Of a stretch of DNA of 64,000 nt, positions 1 through 13,235 are shown in pieces. This stretch comes from Crotophaga sulcirostris (lineage: Eukaryota > Chordata > Aves > Cuculiformes > Crotophagidae): positions 248,001-312,000 of the forward strand of contig VYZB01000339.1 of NCBI GenBank assembly GCA_013397455.1, in the 5' to 3' direction. The translations under genes were made by a program, and so were the position numbers. The notes below the pieces were generated by a model. It saw nothing but the letters and a program-made list of their open reading frames with translations, made no database searches and was not told the origin of the DNA. Numbering within the stretch: position 1 is the first letter of the stretch; the number at the start of each line of letters is the position of its first letter.

Positions 1-2356
1 TTGCAAAGAGAAATGAATGAATGTATAAAAATCAAGATTGTTCCATGAGCTAGTGTAAACACACATAGGCCCTTTCAGAACCACTGTGTCTTTTCACTCT
101 TACAAAAAGTTATCACACCAAAGCACAAATGGATGATAATTCAAATTCAGGACCATACACACTCTAAAGAATTTTTCAGCTCCCTGAGGCTCAGATAGCA
201 CATGAAAAGGTGGGCTAACATTTTCAAAGGTTTGTAAAATACTCAGAATAATACTAACCTTCAGATTCTAGCTGGGATTTAAACACTAAAACAGCCTGAG
301 TAAGTTTATAAGAGCAGGTGCTTTTTGCAATATTATCATTTTATATCCAAGAGAGGAAAACACAGTTAAGAAAGCTGTGTATTTATCTGTGAGTCTGTCT
401 TCATGCAGCAGGCTCTGCTCACTAAGAGAATGGGAATACTGCAGGACACACAGACCCTCAAAAGATAATTTGTGTCTTCTTTGGAAGTTCCTGAAGTGTC
501 TATTTTCTGCATGTAACTCAGCAACCCACCTTGCTAATTTTAAATGATATTACTTCATTTCCTTGTAAGCTAATAGCAAATTTAGACCTTGAATACTGCT
601 GTCAGTTCTCAACCCTCCACTACATCCGCTGTTCTGTCTTCCCCCTGCTCCTCTTAAATCTTTTCCACCTACTCTTTTTTTGCCTTTTCATCCCTCAGTT
701 TCACCATGACCAAATATTGCCTGTGAACTATTGTTCAAGAGCTTAATGCTCATACAATTTCTTTAGTTTGTTATTGTTAGAGTATGAACAGACTGGTAGG
801 ACCTTCTGTAGAACAGGGAATGGTAAGTGTACATTTATTTTAATTTCTAAAAATATGTCATTTCGAAAATACTGATTTAATAATGTACAACTTTGCTGTT
901 TTTTGTTAGTGAACAACAGAATTTCTTCAAAAAGCAAAAACTGCAACTATTTATTTCCAGATGTTTCTTTTTCCTTTTATTTCCCTTGTGCCTCTGTATT
1001 TTTCTTCAGATTTCTTAATTTCTCTGATCTCAGAAAAGTTCAGAAATTCATGCAGTTTGAGGAGAGCAAGAAGAGTAGCAGTGATTTTCTAGAACCACTA
1101 AGGCAGATTGCAACATGTGCAAACAACTTTCCAGGACAGAGGAAAAAGAAAAAGGAAATGTATTTGTTTAAAATTACAATGGACTGCATTCAACGGGTTC
1201 TTCTTTTGGCTAGAAGTATATATTAATCACAGTCAAAGAGATAAGTGACATTTGTAGGAATTGAGTCTTTTTCTTTAAGCAAACTTTGAGTAACTGCAAT
1301 GGATTTTCTTATATAAGATTTCTTTTGCACACAGAGCATAAAACACAGAAGTTTGCACCAGAGATTTTAACAGTTATAATTAAATGCAGTTTCTGGCAAA
1401 ATGCACTATTTCATAGCTGTATTGACTTTTTAGAAGCCATACTGAACTTTAGCCTTTCCATTGACTTGCCTTATGGGAGGTATTAATTGTGTTAACAAGG
1501 TGCTGTTCTCTCAATGATGAAACAAAGCCAGAATTTGTGAAGCGGAAGGAAATCTGACAATGTTTTTGCCATGATCATTTTTCTGAAACATGGTTGCATA
1601 GTTGCTCTCCTTTCATTTTACTTAAAATGATGTAGACACCTACCATGTAAAATTGTCCCTCCATCATCCTAATCCTATATTAGTAAACTAGGAAGGAGTG
1701 ATGAGAAACATGGAATATTGTTAATCCATCACATAAATACATGGCACATGAGTGCCTTAAATGCTGTGTATAGTCCTGATTCCCCACCTAAATAAATATA
1801 TGGTAGGACTGGGAGATGTTTAGAAGGGCAACAATGATGGTAATAGGTATGGGATTACACTCGTGAAGAGTTAATAAAAAAGACTTTGCCAGTCAAGAAC
1901 AGAGATGAGAAGAAATGTTGTGCACTATTACAGAGGGTGAGATAAGGAGCAAAACTGTTTACTGCCTGGGTCAGAACGAAAATGAAAAAGAATTACATTT
2001 AGTTAACAAACAATGCATCCAAAACTAACAGAAGAATGTGGGCTGTGGCACAGTTCACAGGTAACCTTTGGAGTCTCTCCTATATGATATGGTTAACATA
2101 AAATGTGTACACCTTCAAAAACAGAGCAGGAAAATTTGTGGAAAAAAAGTCCTTTCAGGTTATTCTACATAAATAACCACATATGGCTCACCCAACAGTC
2201 AGTGAAGGACTGGAGAGTGTTCTGGGGAAATGTGGTTTTTCATTATCTCTTTTTACTTTCCTCAGTATCAGCTGTGACCAATGGTCTTCTGCAATGTCAG
2301 GGGGAGAATCCTGCTAAACTTCTATGGTTCCTTTACATTTTTTAATTTTGCAGAAT
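1..2356. other. AT-rich non-coding DNA, nothing recognised
   Basis: No repeat family, RNA gene or exon could be recognised. The longest ATG-initiated frame is 107 codons (903-1226, plus strand). Its product is rich in Phe, Lys and Ser and reads like translated AT-rich DNA, with no domain. Short frames elsewhere are of the length expected by chance. Confidence 0.6.
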
Positions 2357-2655
2357 TTCATAGGGTCATAGAATAATTAAAGTTGGAAAAGACTTCTAAG
2401 ATCATCACATCTGACCATGAGACCAACATCACTGTGCCTACTAAACCATGGCTCAAGTGCCACGTCTACACACTTTTTGAACACCTCCAGGGATGGAGAC
2501 TCCACCACTTCCCTGGGCAGCCTGTTCCAATGCCCCACCACTCTTTCAGTAAAGAATTTTTTTCTAATATCCAACCTAAATATCTCCTGACACAACTTGA
2601 GGCTATTGCCTCTCATCCTATCAGTTGTTACTTGGGAGAAGCAACCTGCTCTGTG
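2357..2655 (-). mobile_element. CR1 LINE fragment (ORF2 C-terminus and 3' tail), minus strand
   Basis: Read on the minus strand, this is the last part of a CR1 non-LTR retrotransposon. The tail appears on the plus strand as a degenerate tandem CATAG unit near 2358-2375, followed by the family's TTGGAA-AGATCATC block. Upstream of the tail (2377-2616) the minus strand encodes a CR1-type ORF2 C-terminus, including [34 protein letters not shown] and a closing DDLRSLFQ before the stop. The piece is strongly 5'-truncated: similarity fades near 2655, leaving no endonuclease or catalytic reverse-transcriptase motifs. CR1 copies mobilise by target-primed reverse transcription and usually lack poly(A) tails and clear target duplications. 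None is seen here. The right boundary is approximate. Confidence 0.93.
2377..2616 (-). pseudogene. CR1 ORF2 C-terminal remnant
   Basis: An open frame of 79 codons lies inside the CR1 fragment. It covers only the region after the polymerase domain of the LINE ORF2 protein and ends at what appears to be the native ORF2 stop. The conserved stretch [20 protein letters not shown] is intact, so this copy is not very old. With no endonuclease or FADD polymerase box it cannot encode an active enzyme. The ATG is probably an internal Met in the parental ORF and not a true start. Confidence 0.88.
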
Positions 2656-4966
2656 TTTTGTAGGCTGCTGTTTTCTTGGTGGTCAGTCTTCTCGCTGATG
2701 ACCAAACCCCCAGTCTTCTGTTAGTTTCTTCTTCTGATTGGAATTAACTTTCTTTATGGCAGTGTTTGAAGTTCAGTTGAATGAATATATTTTGCTTAAT
2801 TATTTGTTTACTGGTAAGCATACTGGCCAGTTTGCCAGTGCACACTAAACTTTTATTAGGAGTGAGTGATATGGAGTGTCAAAATATTAAAATGTTATAC
2901 GAAAAATGTTTTTCAAAATTAGTTTATAACAAAAGGGTTTTTTTTCCAAAAAGTATTTGGAGAGAACAACTACAGAGATTCTATTAATTCAGAAGTTTTT
3001 ACCAAAAAAATGAAAAATAAATATGGAAATTAGAATTTGAATTAAATTAAATGTTTTTGTTTAAGAAAAAATATTTTATTTGACTTCTTTTTCAACAATA
3101 AAATTGCCAGATCACTTTTTCCCACAGTTCTCTATAAGATCTTCTCCAGAACAGACAACTTAAGAACTGATTTTCCATATTCTATCATACTAACTTAAAT
3201 AATCAATATTTTTATTTTTCTTAACTGGCATTTCCCTCTACTGCAGATAAATGCCAAAAAACTCACTGTGTTTTCTCGCTGTATATGTTATTCCTTCAGC
3301 AACATTTATTATAATTCAGAGTGATTCCAATAATTCCATTAATATTAACATTCTTTGGATTTTCACCAATATATTTAAAGCAATAACTAAACTGCTCTCC
3401 TGTGTATAGAGATTTTTTTTGAAGGTTAGCCAGGAAATGATGATGGCTAGGACTAGACACATCTATATTTCAAACTTAGGACCTGCATTTGGCATCACAT
3501 TATGTTTACTGTACAATAAGTCAGTTGACAGCAGTGAGTGTAAACAGTGATATTTGAGAACAAGATTATATCAGAGAACACAAAATAAGCCTTATGTATA
3601 ACTTTTAACTTGTAACTTTTATTTCTCAGATATTTTTTCTCAAAAGCAGAAGAATTTTTTTTTAATTGAAAGACTCAAGACTTACTAAAATGAAATTTTA
3701 ATAAGCTTCACCTTCTTGATCCCTTCCTACAAAAATAGAACTGCTTGCAAAAATAACAGCAAGTGTAAAGAAGAACTTGTACTTAACTTACGTTATGGGT
3801 ACCTGGAAAGAAGAATTTACAGTAAAAGTTCATTAAGAGGATAAAATCTGTGTAAAATAGGCTGGAAATAGGCTACAATTGCTGCTAAGAAAGATGACTT
3901 ACATGTAGTCTCTGCTGAGAGCTCTGGTTATTTCTGGCTTAGTTTCTGATTTCAGTCCCAAATCAACATACTCAAAACAAATATGTCAATTAGATACTTA
4001 GACATGTTTTCTGCTTTTTCTTTATGCAAACTTATGCACTAACTTTGTCATCAGAGAGAAAATACAAACTGTGCTGCCCCTCTCCTTGCATTTGAAAAAG
4101 GGGAAGACAGAGATGTATAAATGTCATATGGCTGAACACCCAGTTGTCGTCCCTTGCTTCAAAACTCTTACTGAGCAGCTTCACTTAAAAGGTGTTTCAG
4201 CTCCCCAGTTGGTTTATGAATATGAAATTGAATTTTATATTTTCTAAGTTATAGTATGAAAACCATAGCATGTCATTATTTGTTTCATTACATCTAAGTA
4301 TTAGATCCTTTATTTAACATGGGCTGCAATCTGCTTTTTGTTTTATTGTATTTTCATTTTAGTCACTTTAGTTTTAATAATTCTGTCAAACTATGTGCTA
4401 TTTTTGGAAATGGGCAGCTGGACTATCTAGGGTTGTCAATTGTTTAATATTCAAGAAATTATAAACAATTATTGACTGGGTCTATTATTGAAAAAACAAA
4501 ATAAAGTACAAAGCATTAAAATTAATGCAATCTTCAGGGTTTTACAGTCAGATTGCAATAATAGAGAATATATGTTTCATACTTCACAGAATTTGAAGGG
4601 AGATTGAGAAGCATCTATTTGACAGAGCACAGCTCACTTTCATATGGGAAGAAAATGAATGAACAAATGAATGAAAGAAAAGATCATCTTTCCATGCATA
4701 GTTGCATATGCATATTTGTGTGTGTACTTGACCACACATATGTATAAATATACGTATATGAAAAAACTTCCCTGTCATCATAGGTCAAAATTGGTCTGAA
4801 ATGTTAATATAGATGCAAAGAAATTATCTTAATCAAAATGAAACAGAAGAGAAGTAATCTTAAAAGAAAAGCCTACCTACCCATCAAGACAACGAAACAT
4901 TTGGGATTGCTAGCTAACCTTATTCCTGATTGCTGCAGTCAGGAAAGGTGCCTGGATCAGAGGGGA

Positions 4967-4982
4967 GGGCTGCCTGCAGCCC
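4967..4982. repeat. Short perfect inverted repeat in GC-rich patch
   Basis: GGGCTGC and GCAGCCC form 7-bp arms separated by two bases. They sit inside a locally G-rich stretch that contrasts with the AT-rich surroundings. No U-run follows and no function is evident. A loop this small would need an arm base pair to open before a hairpin could form. Confidence 0.5.
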
Positions 4983-5974
4983 CTGTGGGGCTGGGAGTCA
5001 AGGGGCTGGGTGGCTGCTGCCTCATTACACAGATTTCACTGTCCCAGTCTATGACTGTACATCCGTAATAGGTCTATGAAACTTTGTTGAAATATTTCTG
5101 GTGATCGTTATGAAGTCTTAGTGTGACTGCTATTGGTTGTCACAGGTGATCTTTAGACACATGGACTTAATAACTTTGTTGCTGGTAACAGTACTGCGCT
5201 TTTTGCTGTATTTCAACCTACACTTTTTTGACTTCAGTTTTCTCACAACATCTACGTCTACTAAAAGACTGTAAATTCTTCAGGAGCAGTGGCAGAACAC
5301 GCCTTCAGGTAAATGTTCAACTATGGGAGAAAGAGTAGGATATAAGATCTATGAGACGTCAGCAGCAGAGGTCAACACCGCCTTTTTCCCAGTACCAGAC
5401 ACAGCCCTCGGGATGAGCGCTAGTCGTGGAGAAGGGATTTACTTCTGCTCTTCTGCACAGGGTTCACACTCAAAGGGAAAGTGATGTGTGCTTTCTGCTC
5501 AACTGGGGAAATTGATGCTGTTATTGAAGTCTTAGGCACCTCAGGCTCCCTTGTGTCTTGCAGTGTGTGACAGGCATCTATTATCAAGGGATACATACCC
5601 TTGCAGACTCATCTCTCCTCACAGTGTTCTGTAGCTCTCCAAACCTTTGCTGAAAACAGGATAGATCCTTACCTGAAGTGTCATACATATTTCAATGAAA
5701 ATATCGTAATTATTTATTAGCAGCAAAATAATAACTGCAGACATATACATTCACTTTCAACTCTGAAAGGTGTTTGCGAGATTTTATTTTCTTTGATAGA
5801 CTAGAGAGAAGAAACTTCTTTAGAAGATAAGATGCAATTCTAGGATATTTTTTTTCTTTTCATTTGTCTTTTTCTCCAGATTATCTTATCTTCCTGAATC
5901 CCATGGTCATGTGAGTTATTGTTATGATGGGTCATGTCAGCAACATCTTTTATTTTAGCTTTTAAAAAAGCATT

Positions 5975-5988
5975 GTTACCATGGCAAC
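5975..5988. promoter_or_regulatory. RFX-type X-box, perfect palindromic match
   Basis: GTTACCATGGCAAC fits the RFX winged-helix consensus GTNRCC-NN-RGYAAC at every specified position in both half-sites. RFX factors bind such sites in ciliary, neuronal and immune enhancers. The motif is seen directly. Binding in vivo is inference, because there is no nearby gene and no conservation data here. Confidence 0.5.
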
Positions 5989-6409
5989 TGCCATATCACC
6001 TCTTTGAAATAACATGCACGATATAGAATTTGATCTTTTGCACTGTAGAATATTCAAGGGAAAATGGTCAGTGTTAAGCACTTATTTTTTCCAAATCTTA
6101 ATGAAGTTTGAATGTTTTTAATGATTTGCCTATCTGCTTTTCTCATTTAAAATATTTTTATAAAGAAAACAAATGAGTGCACCAAGGTGTCTGTCTGTTC
6201 CTACTGACCCCTTCAGCTAGTTGCAGCTCTGACAGTACACATTATTTCCCATACAGGTACTATAAAACTTATGTCAATGATTTCTTTCAATCATTGCATT
6301 CTGCTTACTCTATTTCCCTCAAATAGTTCAGACAATAGAGTCATTAAGCTAAGGCAGACAGAAAGGTTTTCCCTTAGCTCACATTTATCTAAATTATTTT
6401 GTTCAAAAA

Positions 6410-6505
6410 TTCATCGATTTTAAGATCAGAAGCAACCACTGCGATTATTTAGTTTGGAGTCTTGCATAGCACAAATCACCTAATTTCACCCAGAAATTGC
6501 TCAGC
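6410..6505 (-). mobile_element. Ancient CR1/L3-like LINE relic
   Basis: The plus strand reads TTTTAAGATCAGAAGCAACC, then a CTGCGATTATTTAGT segment, CTTGCATAGCACA and ATTTCACCCAG. This order of blocks matches, from memory, the reverse complement of the 3' end of an old CR1 lineage common in turtles and crocodilians and present as relics in birds. It is more diverged than the other CR1 copies in the window and non-coding. The assignment rests on recalled consensus blocks without an alignment. Both ends are approximate, and similarity fades after about 6505. Confidence 0.6.
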
Positions 6506-9148
6506 TAGCCACGAGTATCTTGCTGAACTTTTAAGAACAGTTCCTTACTAACTCTATTTGTGCAACAAGTGCAAGCAAACATCCAGAGTGGGATCAGCTT
6601 TTATTGCTGCCAGTGTGGGGGAAAAATATGTAACCCATGTTTTGTGTGCTTTGCCTTGTCCTAGACCTTCTCAGATCTGGCCTTTGGAGAAATTTATTGT
6701 GTCGTGATTATGAGGGGCACATAATCTTTCTGGTTTCTAAGTGTCATGGGGACAGAAGTTGGCAATGCCTCAATAACAAAATAGATTTTTCACTCAAAAA
6801 TTTGCATTTTGAAAAATAAGACAAAATGTCAAGTAAAGCATTTTGTTCAATCATTTCTGATTGTCCCATTCCTGTTCCTGGAGCTGCTAGTAATGTAACT
6901 CATCCCTCCCCAGCACACACTTCTAGTTCTCTGCCCAATTCTGTTTGCCCTTAAACCTCATTGATTTCCCATCAGTCATTAAACTGCCACTTATGCCTTT
7001 CAGAATCTCTGTAGACTGCTCAAGCCATCTGGAAATTAACTTACTAAGCAGATGCAGATAATTTTAAACTAGTAAGATTTATCAAGACAGCAAGGCATAT
7101 TTCTGTAGTAGTATATAATCCTTTTCCTTCTTGGTTGAGTCAGAAAGCTGGCAACAATATTTGCCAAGCCTGCATAAATTAATGAGGACTTTCATGTAAA
7201 TGAGTGTGGTCAGATTTCAAAGGAGAGGTTGCTGGCATAGGAAATATTAGGAAAAAATATTCAGTGAAAACTTCTGTCATGATTTTTCTTTGAAAACTGA
7301 AAATCCAAGAATGTTTCTATGAACACCTTTGGAATGATTTTTCCCATCTGTGAAACGTTTTTTCTTTCTTCACAGTTTTACTAAAGAACTTTGAAAAGAA
7401 ATGAGATTTGTATTGAAAATTTGCATTATTAGTGTTATTTGCATGCATCACACAAAAAAATTTGGTCTTGAATTTTTTTCTCTGACACGTAGCATAAGTC
7501 TGCTGAATTCAGTGAGTTACACAGTTGGAGATCCAAGGTAAATGAGAAGAAATCCAGCTGTTTCTATGAAATTTGAGAGTGCTGTGAAGTTCTTGTACAT
7601 TTTGAAACATTACTTCTATAGATTTTATTAGGTTTTATTTATTAGAAAAGATAATTAAAAGAAAAATGTCTAGTCATTGCTTCAAGCCTTGGTTTTCTAA
7701 ACCTGATTGAAGCAATTAAGGGTGAGCTTAATGCTAGGAAGAAATATACATCTTTCAGAGTAATTTTGCTGGACTCTATGTGTAGCTATGGCAATTTTGT
7801 AAAAACGTACACTATATAAAAAAGCCAAACATAGCACTCAGTTAATTTCTGCTGGAAGACAGTGACTTTTACACTTGTTTGAAGCAACAAAACAAGAGAA
7901 ATGCATTGTGCTGGTAACACAGGAGGAGACAAACAAATCACTAATAAACAAAAATACAGAAACAGCCAAGCATATTGCCTCTCCTCTCCAGATTGTTGAA
8001 AAAAATATCACGGCTGATGTTACAAACTCTCTCTGAGTTTCCTACGAGGCAGGGCTGGGTTTGTGCTAATAAATGAAAAATACAGTCTGAGATTATCCGG
8101 TTTGTAAAGTTTTCTTCTCAGGAGTCAGCACTCTTAGACCCCTATAAAGACCAGTCAAAATTCCTTTAGTAGATCCAAGCTCCATAAAAATGATCAGATC
8201 TTAAATTGATTGCTATAATCCCAAGGGTAGACAATGCTTACAAAGTTTTTACACCCCCAGTCCTCTAATAATGGAAATTTTAATTTTGATAAAGATATAA
8301 TAAAAAGTATAATTTATATGTGTATTTCCCATTTGGGAGAAGACATTGTTTTAATTTAAAACTTGCTTTCTACTTTTCTGGTGGTAAGGAATAAGTGTTT
8401 GCAAAATGATGTATTTTAAACAAACACATTTCTCGAGTTGCATTTTTAGAAATAAACATCCCATTTGTCTGCTCATTGCATCTCCCCTGTTGAGGTATAA
8501 ACAACATTGGAACAGTCCATTCATTGGATTTGCTTGGAATACACATTTCACACCATCTAAGAGGTCCTTGCATGTACTTCAGAAGACAATATATAATAAA
8601 TGTGCTATGATTTTCTCCAGCAAGCACGCATTACATCACTTAATTTACAGCTTTGTTTCACAATTTAGTCACAGGTTACTGTGCCTGACATCATAAAGCC
8701 TAGTATCACTGCCAAGGATTGTACCCTTATAAAAAAACCTTTCTTGACTGTCCCTTAAACAGTGTTTGGATCAAAGTTGAATGCTGCTTAGCTAACCAAA
8801 TACTGATAGTGCATAGTTACGCTTATGCTAGCTACACAGCTAAAGAAAGCAGTGTGATTCAGAAGAGATGAATATTTAAAACGATCCTGCACCTGTATTT
8901 CAAGTTTGCCAACTCTCTGTTTCTGTCTCAGGTCTAGTTAATTTTGAAATCTAATGTGCCATTTTTCTGGAGTATAACAAACAAATTAAATAATATCAGA
9001 GCTGTCAAATCTCTTCAGGTGTGAATACTGTAATAAAAGGTAACCTTTTTTAACCAAATAAATAAATAAATGCATTCATAGAAGAGACACTTAAGTATAG
9101 AGATAAAATAGCACAAAGCATTAAAGAAAGTGCAAATTGTCAAAACAT

Positions 9149-9183
9149 ATTTCATAATAACCTTGTTATTTCATAATAACCTT
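9149..9183. repeat. Perfect tandem duplication, period 19 bp
   Basis: The 16-mer ATTTCATAATAACCTT occurs at 9149-9164 and again, identical, at 9168-9183. The spacer is GTT. Two identical copies suggest a recent local duplication, for example replication slippage. Confidence 0.9.
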
Positions 9184-11393
9184 AGCAGCTGCAGTCCTTT
9201 TTAATCTACTGTTTAAAGCAGACTTTATTATAAGCAGAAAAAGATTATTTTTCTCATTAACATTAAAAATTAGTAAAATAAGACATTTGGATATTTCCTG
9301 CACATTTCTGGTATGAGCATCAGAAAGAACTATTTTCACTTAAAAGCAGGAAGAGATTAAAGAGCCTAAAATGTCTGTCCTTGTTTCTTTCTCACAGCTG
9401 CCACATTTTTCTGTGCATTACATACATTTGGTATTTGAATTACCTCACTTTTACATTTTTAGGCTTTCCTAGTTGTGTGAACCCAGAACTTCTGAGGAAG
9501 GAGGTCACGCAAAGCCTTGCCCCAGCAGTAAATTTTGCAGCTGAGCAATACAAGGAAGCCTAATAGGCAAGGGAGATGCATTTGGTGATGCATGAAAGGG
9601 AGAAAAGGGAATTGGAGTGGCAGAAGGTGAGAAGTCCTTGGGTAGGTTTTAGGAGATTCAGAACAGAAAAATGGAAGGGACAGACACCGATAGTGTGAAG
9701 ACTACAGTGTTCTTGGGCAACTTTGGTGTGGTTCCTGTGCTGACCCCTTACTGCTGAGGGCGTGATTGTCCAAGTGTTTGGTAATGGGATAATCTTAGTT
9801 TCTGTCTTCTGTAGAAGGTGACTTTGAAGACAGAGTCTAGGGAGACAAGGACCAGTCTCTTGTAGAAAAGTGGAGTACTGCGACATCCTCCTACCACAGC
9901 AGCTCTTGGGTTCCCATCCTCAGGCCTCCCCAGGGAGTATGTCCTAGGGGAAGTCGACATGCAGCTCAGGAGGGCTTCAAAAGTAGGCACTCTGGGATGA
10001 GCATAATAAAACCCGGTGGTGGAATATAAGGACAGTGGAGTTTGATTATGTATTTTTGTTCCTGAGGTTCACAGGGAGCTGTTCTGTTTAGTTAATAAGA
10101 TCATGAGATCTAGATCCTTTGTAGTGGCTTCACTTTTGGAGGTGGCATGACTTTGATTCAAGCATGAATACACAAAAAGTGTTGCATTGTTGTATTTGGA
10201 TATATAGGAAATGTCAATGTGGCATAATGTAGTGTGGTGCAGAGATTTCAGAAATAGCTTGCCTTTTTATAAGCAATCTTGCTGCCTTCATCTGGTACTC
10301 CACATGGGCTGATTTACATTTCTCCTTAGACACTGAGGTATTTGAAAAGTAATGTGGAAAAGTGAAATACCTGAAAGAAGCATAAGTGATAGGATCAATC
10401 TTGTATCCTCCAGTATGGCAGCCAAACACCTCAAAACCAGATTATGCATTTTTAAACAGATTTGGATATTTCAGGAAATGCAAAATACCAAGAGCATATA
10501 GAATGCCATTATAAAAGCAAATAAGATGGGTGTCATACATAATTAGAGGTGACTGCATTTATGTTGGAGGTTCTTCTACCCATATAGAATATTTAAGGAC
10601 AAAAGGAGCTAAATGACACTGAAATCAAAACAAATGGCTGAAACCTGTTTCCTATTAAAACAACGGAAAAACTTCATTTGGTAACAGTGAAAAAATATTT
10701 GTTTCAAAAGGAAGTGAACTGATATGTCTAGCCAGGGAAAAGTATATAGGCTTGGATACTGTATTCACAGGAACATCAACTTCAGTTGACTAACAAAGAA
10801 AATATTTGGGTCAGAGAATAACAGAAAGAGAAATCTGGATAAAGGCCAAAACCAGAAGCCCCATAATGGAGAGAAACATTATCTATAATGATGCATAGGT
10901 TTTTTTTTCAAGAAACATTTGGGGCCCTAAGATGAAAAAAGAGCAAGAAAAGATTATTTAATGCAAAAATTGAGAATCAAGACAAAAGAAGGAAAATTAA
11001 CATTGAAACTTCGAGACCTAAAAGACTTTTCTGCCTTCCTTTAAACTCACATTAAAGAAAAACTCTTTAGACAGTATTACAGTGATTGTATTCCTACCAC
11101 CAGTTTGAAAACCACACTGACAGAATGACATCAAGAATCCCTCTCTTAAAATAAAGAGGATAAACACATCCTCCTTATTGCTTTGTTATTCTAAAGGGCT
11201 ATGAAGATACACAGTATTAGGTAAAATTGTGTTTATTACTACTCCTTAATCTGTATTAGTCCAAAATCATTTATAGTATCTCCTTGCATATAAAGTGAAA
11301 GGAAAAGAGAAGTCCAATACATGCCTTTCTGAAACACCATTGAGAAAATTTCTAAAAAAAAAATCCATTCCTACCAAACTTTTGTATGTTTTT

Positions 11394-11407
11394 GTTGTCA
11401 TGGCAAG
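11394..11407. promoter_or_regulatory. Imperfect RFX X-box-like site
   Basis: GTTGTCATGGCAAG departs from the GTNRCC-NN-RGYAAC consensus at two positions: T for C in the left half and the final base of the right half. On its own this is weak and close to the chance level. It is listed because better matches occur elsewhere in the window. Confidence 0.2.
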
Positions 11408-12092
11408 ATGTTTCTTCTTTGTCTGAGACCATGTTGCCAACTAATGTTGGTTTCTAAGACCAGATCTGGTTCTAAGGTATTACAGGACGTCTGTTAAAGT
11501 CACAGAAATGCTTTTCTATTAGAGAAACTTTTAAAAACTTAGGAAGCTCCTTTACAATCAGATATATTTATTGGGAATGCACAGTGATGTAGCTAATCAT
11601 AGCACAGACTTTACTGGTAACAAGTATTTGTGAAGTTGTCAGATACGGGTTTTGGGGTGTATGTTTGGAAACAGAAGATATTTTCCCCTTCCCAAGTGGA
11701 AGTACGACAGGTCTTCTCGTTCCAGAAGGGTGGAAAAATGTACAATCAGGAATAGTTTTCTTCATGAATGTAAGCACTAATTTCAGTATTTAGAATAGAG
11801 CATATTTTTGATGGAAAAAAAAAAAGAGCCCATGAAGGCTAGGTTCTGTCCTCTCACTTCATGGTCAATAGTACCTTTCTTACAAACTTTTCAAAATAAA
11901 ACTACTTTCTTTATTAGCTCAGTGTTAGAAAAAGGAGATTACATTAGACTGTCCTTGCCTAACAGGAAATCTACGCATTAAAAAAAAAAAAGAATAAAAA
12001 AGATCAGGTGTTATCATATTGCTAACATCTCTCATTTTGTATATTTTTATGCACATCTTGTTTAGGAAACTTCAAGAGTTTAATGGACAATT

Positions 12093-12165
12093 ATTAATAC
12101 AATCCTTATGAGGTAGGAAAATGTTAAATTTCACTTTTTGATAGCAAACTGAGACATGAGGAATG
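12093..12165 (+). repeat. Probable MIR-type SINE relic
   Basis: The segment has the block order of the MIR core: TTAATACAATCC, then TTATGAGGTAGG, a pyrimidine-rich TTTCACTTTTTG block, and AAACTGAGACATGAGG. MIR and related tRNA-derived core-SINEs are ancient in amniotes and survive as heavily diverged fragments. No tRNA-like head (A and B boxes) could be seen. Chance similarity cannot be excluded without an alignment. Confidence 0.5.
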
Positions 12166-13210
12166 AAAATAGCTATTCCAAATCCTAACTGGCAGCCATT
12201 GACAGCTTTGGAGTAAATATTTTAATAATACTGCCTCCTCAACAATCGTTAAAATAATTGTCTTTCTATACAGCTCACATTCAGCTGAACAGTTACTTGC
12301 TGGGTGACTATAATCATAGCTAATAAGTAAATAACAAATAAGTGAGTTGTCATTTTTAGTCTGGGAAACCACAAAGTTAAGCTACAGCAGACAACTAAAC
12401 ATCCAGTACAAATACATCCACTGCATAATCTAGGAAAAGCCCCTGGATTTAATTTCTCTCTGAGTGTTGCTGTTTCTGGTTTATGCTTTTAATATGAGGT
12501 ACTCAGTTCCTGATGAGATCCTGTGGCAGGCATTTGAAATTCCCAGGACCATTTCTGATCTACCTAGAGGAATCCCATCCGGGGGTCATGAATACAGTCT
12601 TTCCCTGAAGAGGAGCTTTGGTGTGGTTGCTTAGGAACGAGACAAAGGGATTCAAGGGAGAAAGAAGGTGTAATGGTAATGAATGAAAATATAATCTGTG
12701 GCAACATATAACACATGGGCAACTGGAAGAGGCTTTGTGCTTGTGTAGTTGATAAAATTATATTTTCATTCCCGTCAATTCATTCTTCTCAGATGAATCT
12801 TAACTCTCATAATTATAATTTAACTGTAAATTATACCTCTATTCACAAAATGTGTATCTGACAAATTAAGAAATTCTTTCTGAGAAAAACTCTTCCTACA
12901 GGCTAATGAAAATCAAAGTTGCATTTGTAACTTTGTTTATAGAAGAGCATTTGGGCAACATACGTCTTGGGATCTCTGATTACAGTCAGGTATGGTAGAT
13001 TAAGGCTGCTGATGATCTCAGAATCACATAAATAAACTTCTGGCATAACTGCTGCATCAAGCTATCTGTGGCTGGAGGATGCTTGTGATTCAGCCTCTGT
13101 TGCCTCCTCAGTGAATGAACATACACCAGCTATGTGGCAAATGTCAGCATGTGGGGATACACCAGCATAAGGTGAAGATACCTCAGACCTTTAGATCTAC
13201 ATACAAATAG

Positions 13211-13235
13211 GCTGACAGCACCATGCGCTGTCAGC
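13211..13235. repeat. Perfect 9-bp inverted repeat, 7-nt loop
   Basis: GCTGACAGC and GCTGTCAGC are exact reverse complements separated by ACCATGC. This gives a GC-rich 9-bp stem whose outer pair can be extended by a G-T wobble. No poly-T run follows. The left arm plus loop contains CAGCACCATG, which resembles the left half of a REST/NRSF site. The right arm, read on the minus strand, contains GACAGCGC, which resembles the right half of that site. The halves are therefore convergent and not in the canonical order. Confidence 0.7.

Larger units (their letters stand above)
2656..6409. other. AT-rich non-coding DNA
   Basis: No gene or repeat family was recognised over most of this stretch. Noted within it: a GC-richer patch at about 4945-5025 with a short perfect hairpin (4967-4982), and an RFX-type X-box at 5975-5988, both listed separately. 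A 76-codon frame at 4838-5068 crosses the GC-rich patch and has no recognisable domain. Confidence 0.6.
6506..12092. other. AT-rich non-coding DNA
   Basis: No gene was recognised. A 19-bp tandem duplication lies at 9149-9183, an (AAAT)n run near 9056-9070, and an imperfect X-box at 11394-11407. Homopolymer A runs occur at 11815-11825 and 11980-11991. The stretch 9560-10000 has slightly higher GC and two overlapping minus-strand frames (108 codons at 9560-9886, 80 codons at 9748-9990), neither with a recognisable domain. Confidence 0.6.

Noticed and set aside
5340..5485. A plus-strand frame ending GIYFCSS-like residues, reminiscent of the YFC-CSS end of a T-cell receptor variable segment.
   Set aside because: The rest of the frame shows no V-domain Trp, first Cys or framework pattern. 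No recombination signal heptamer/nonamer follows. The resemblance is a few residues only.
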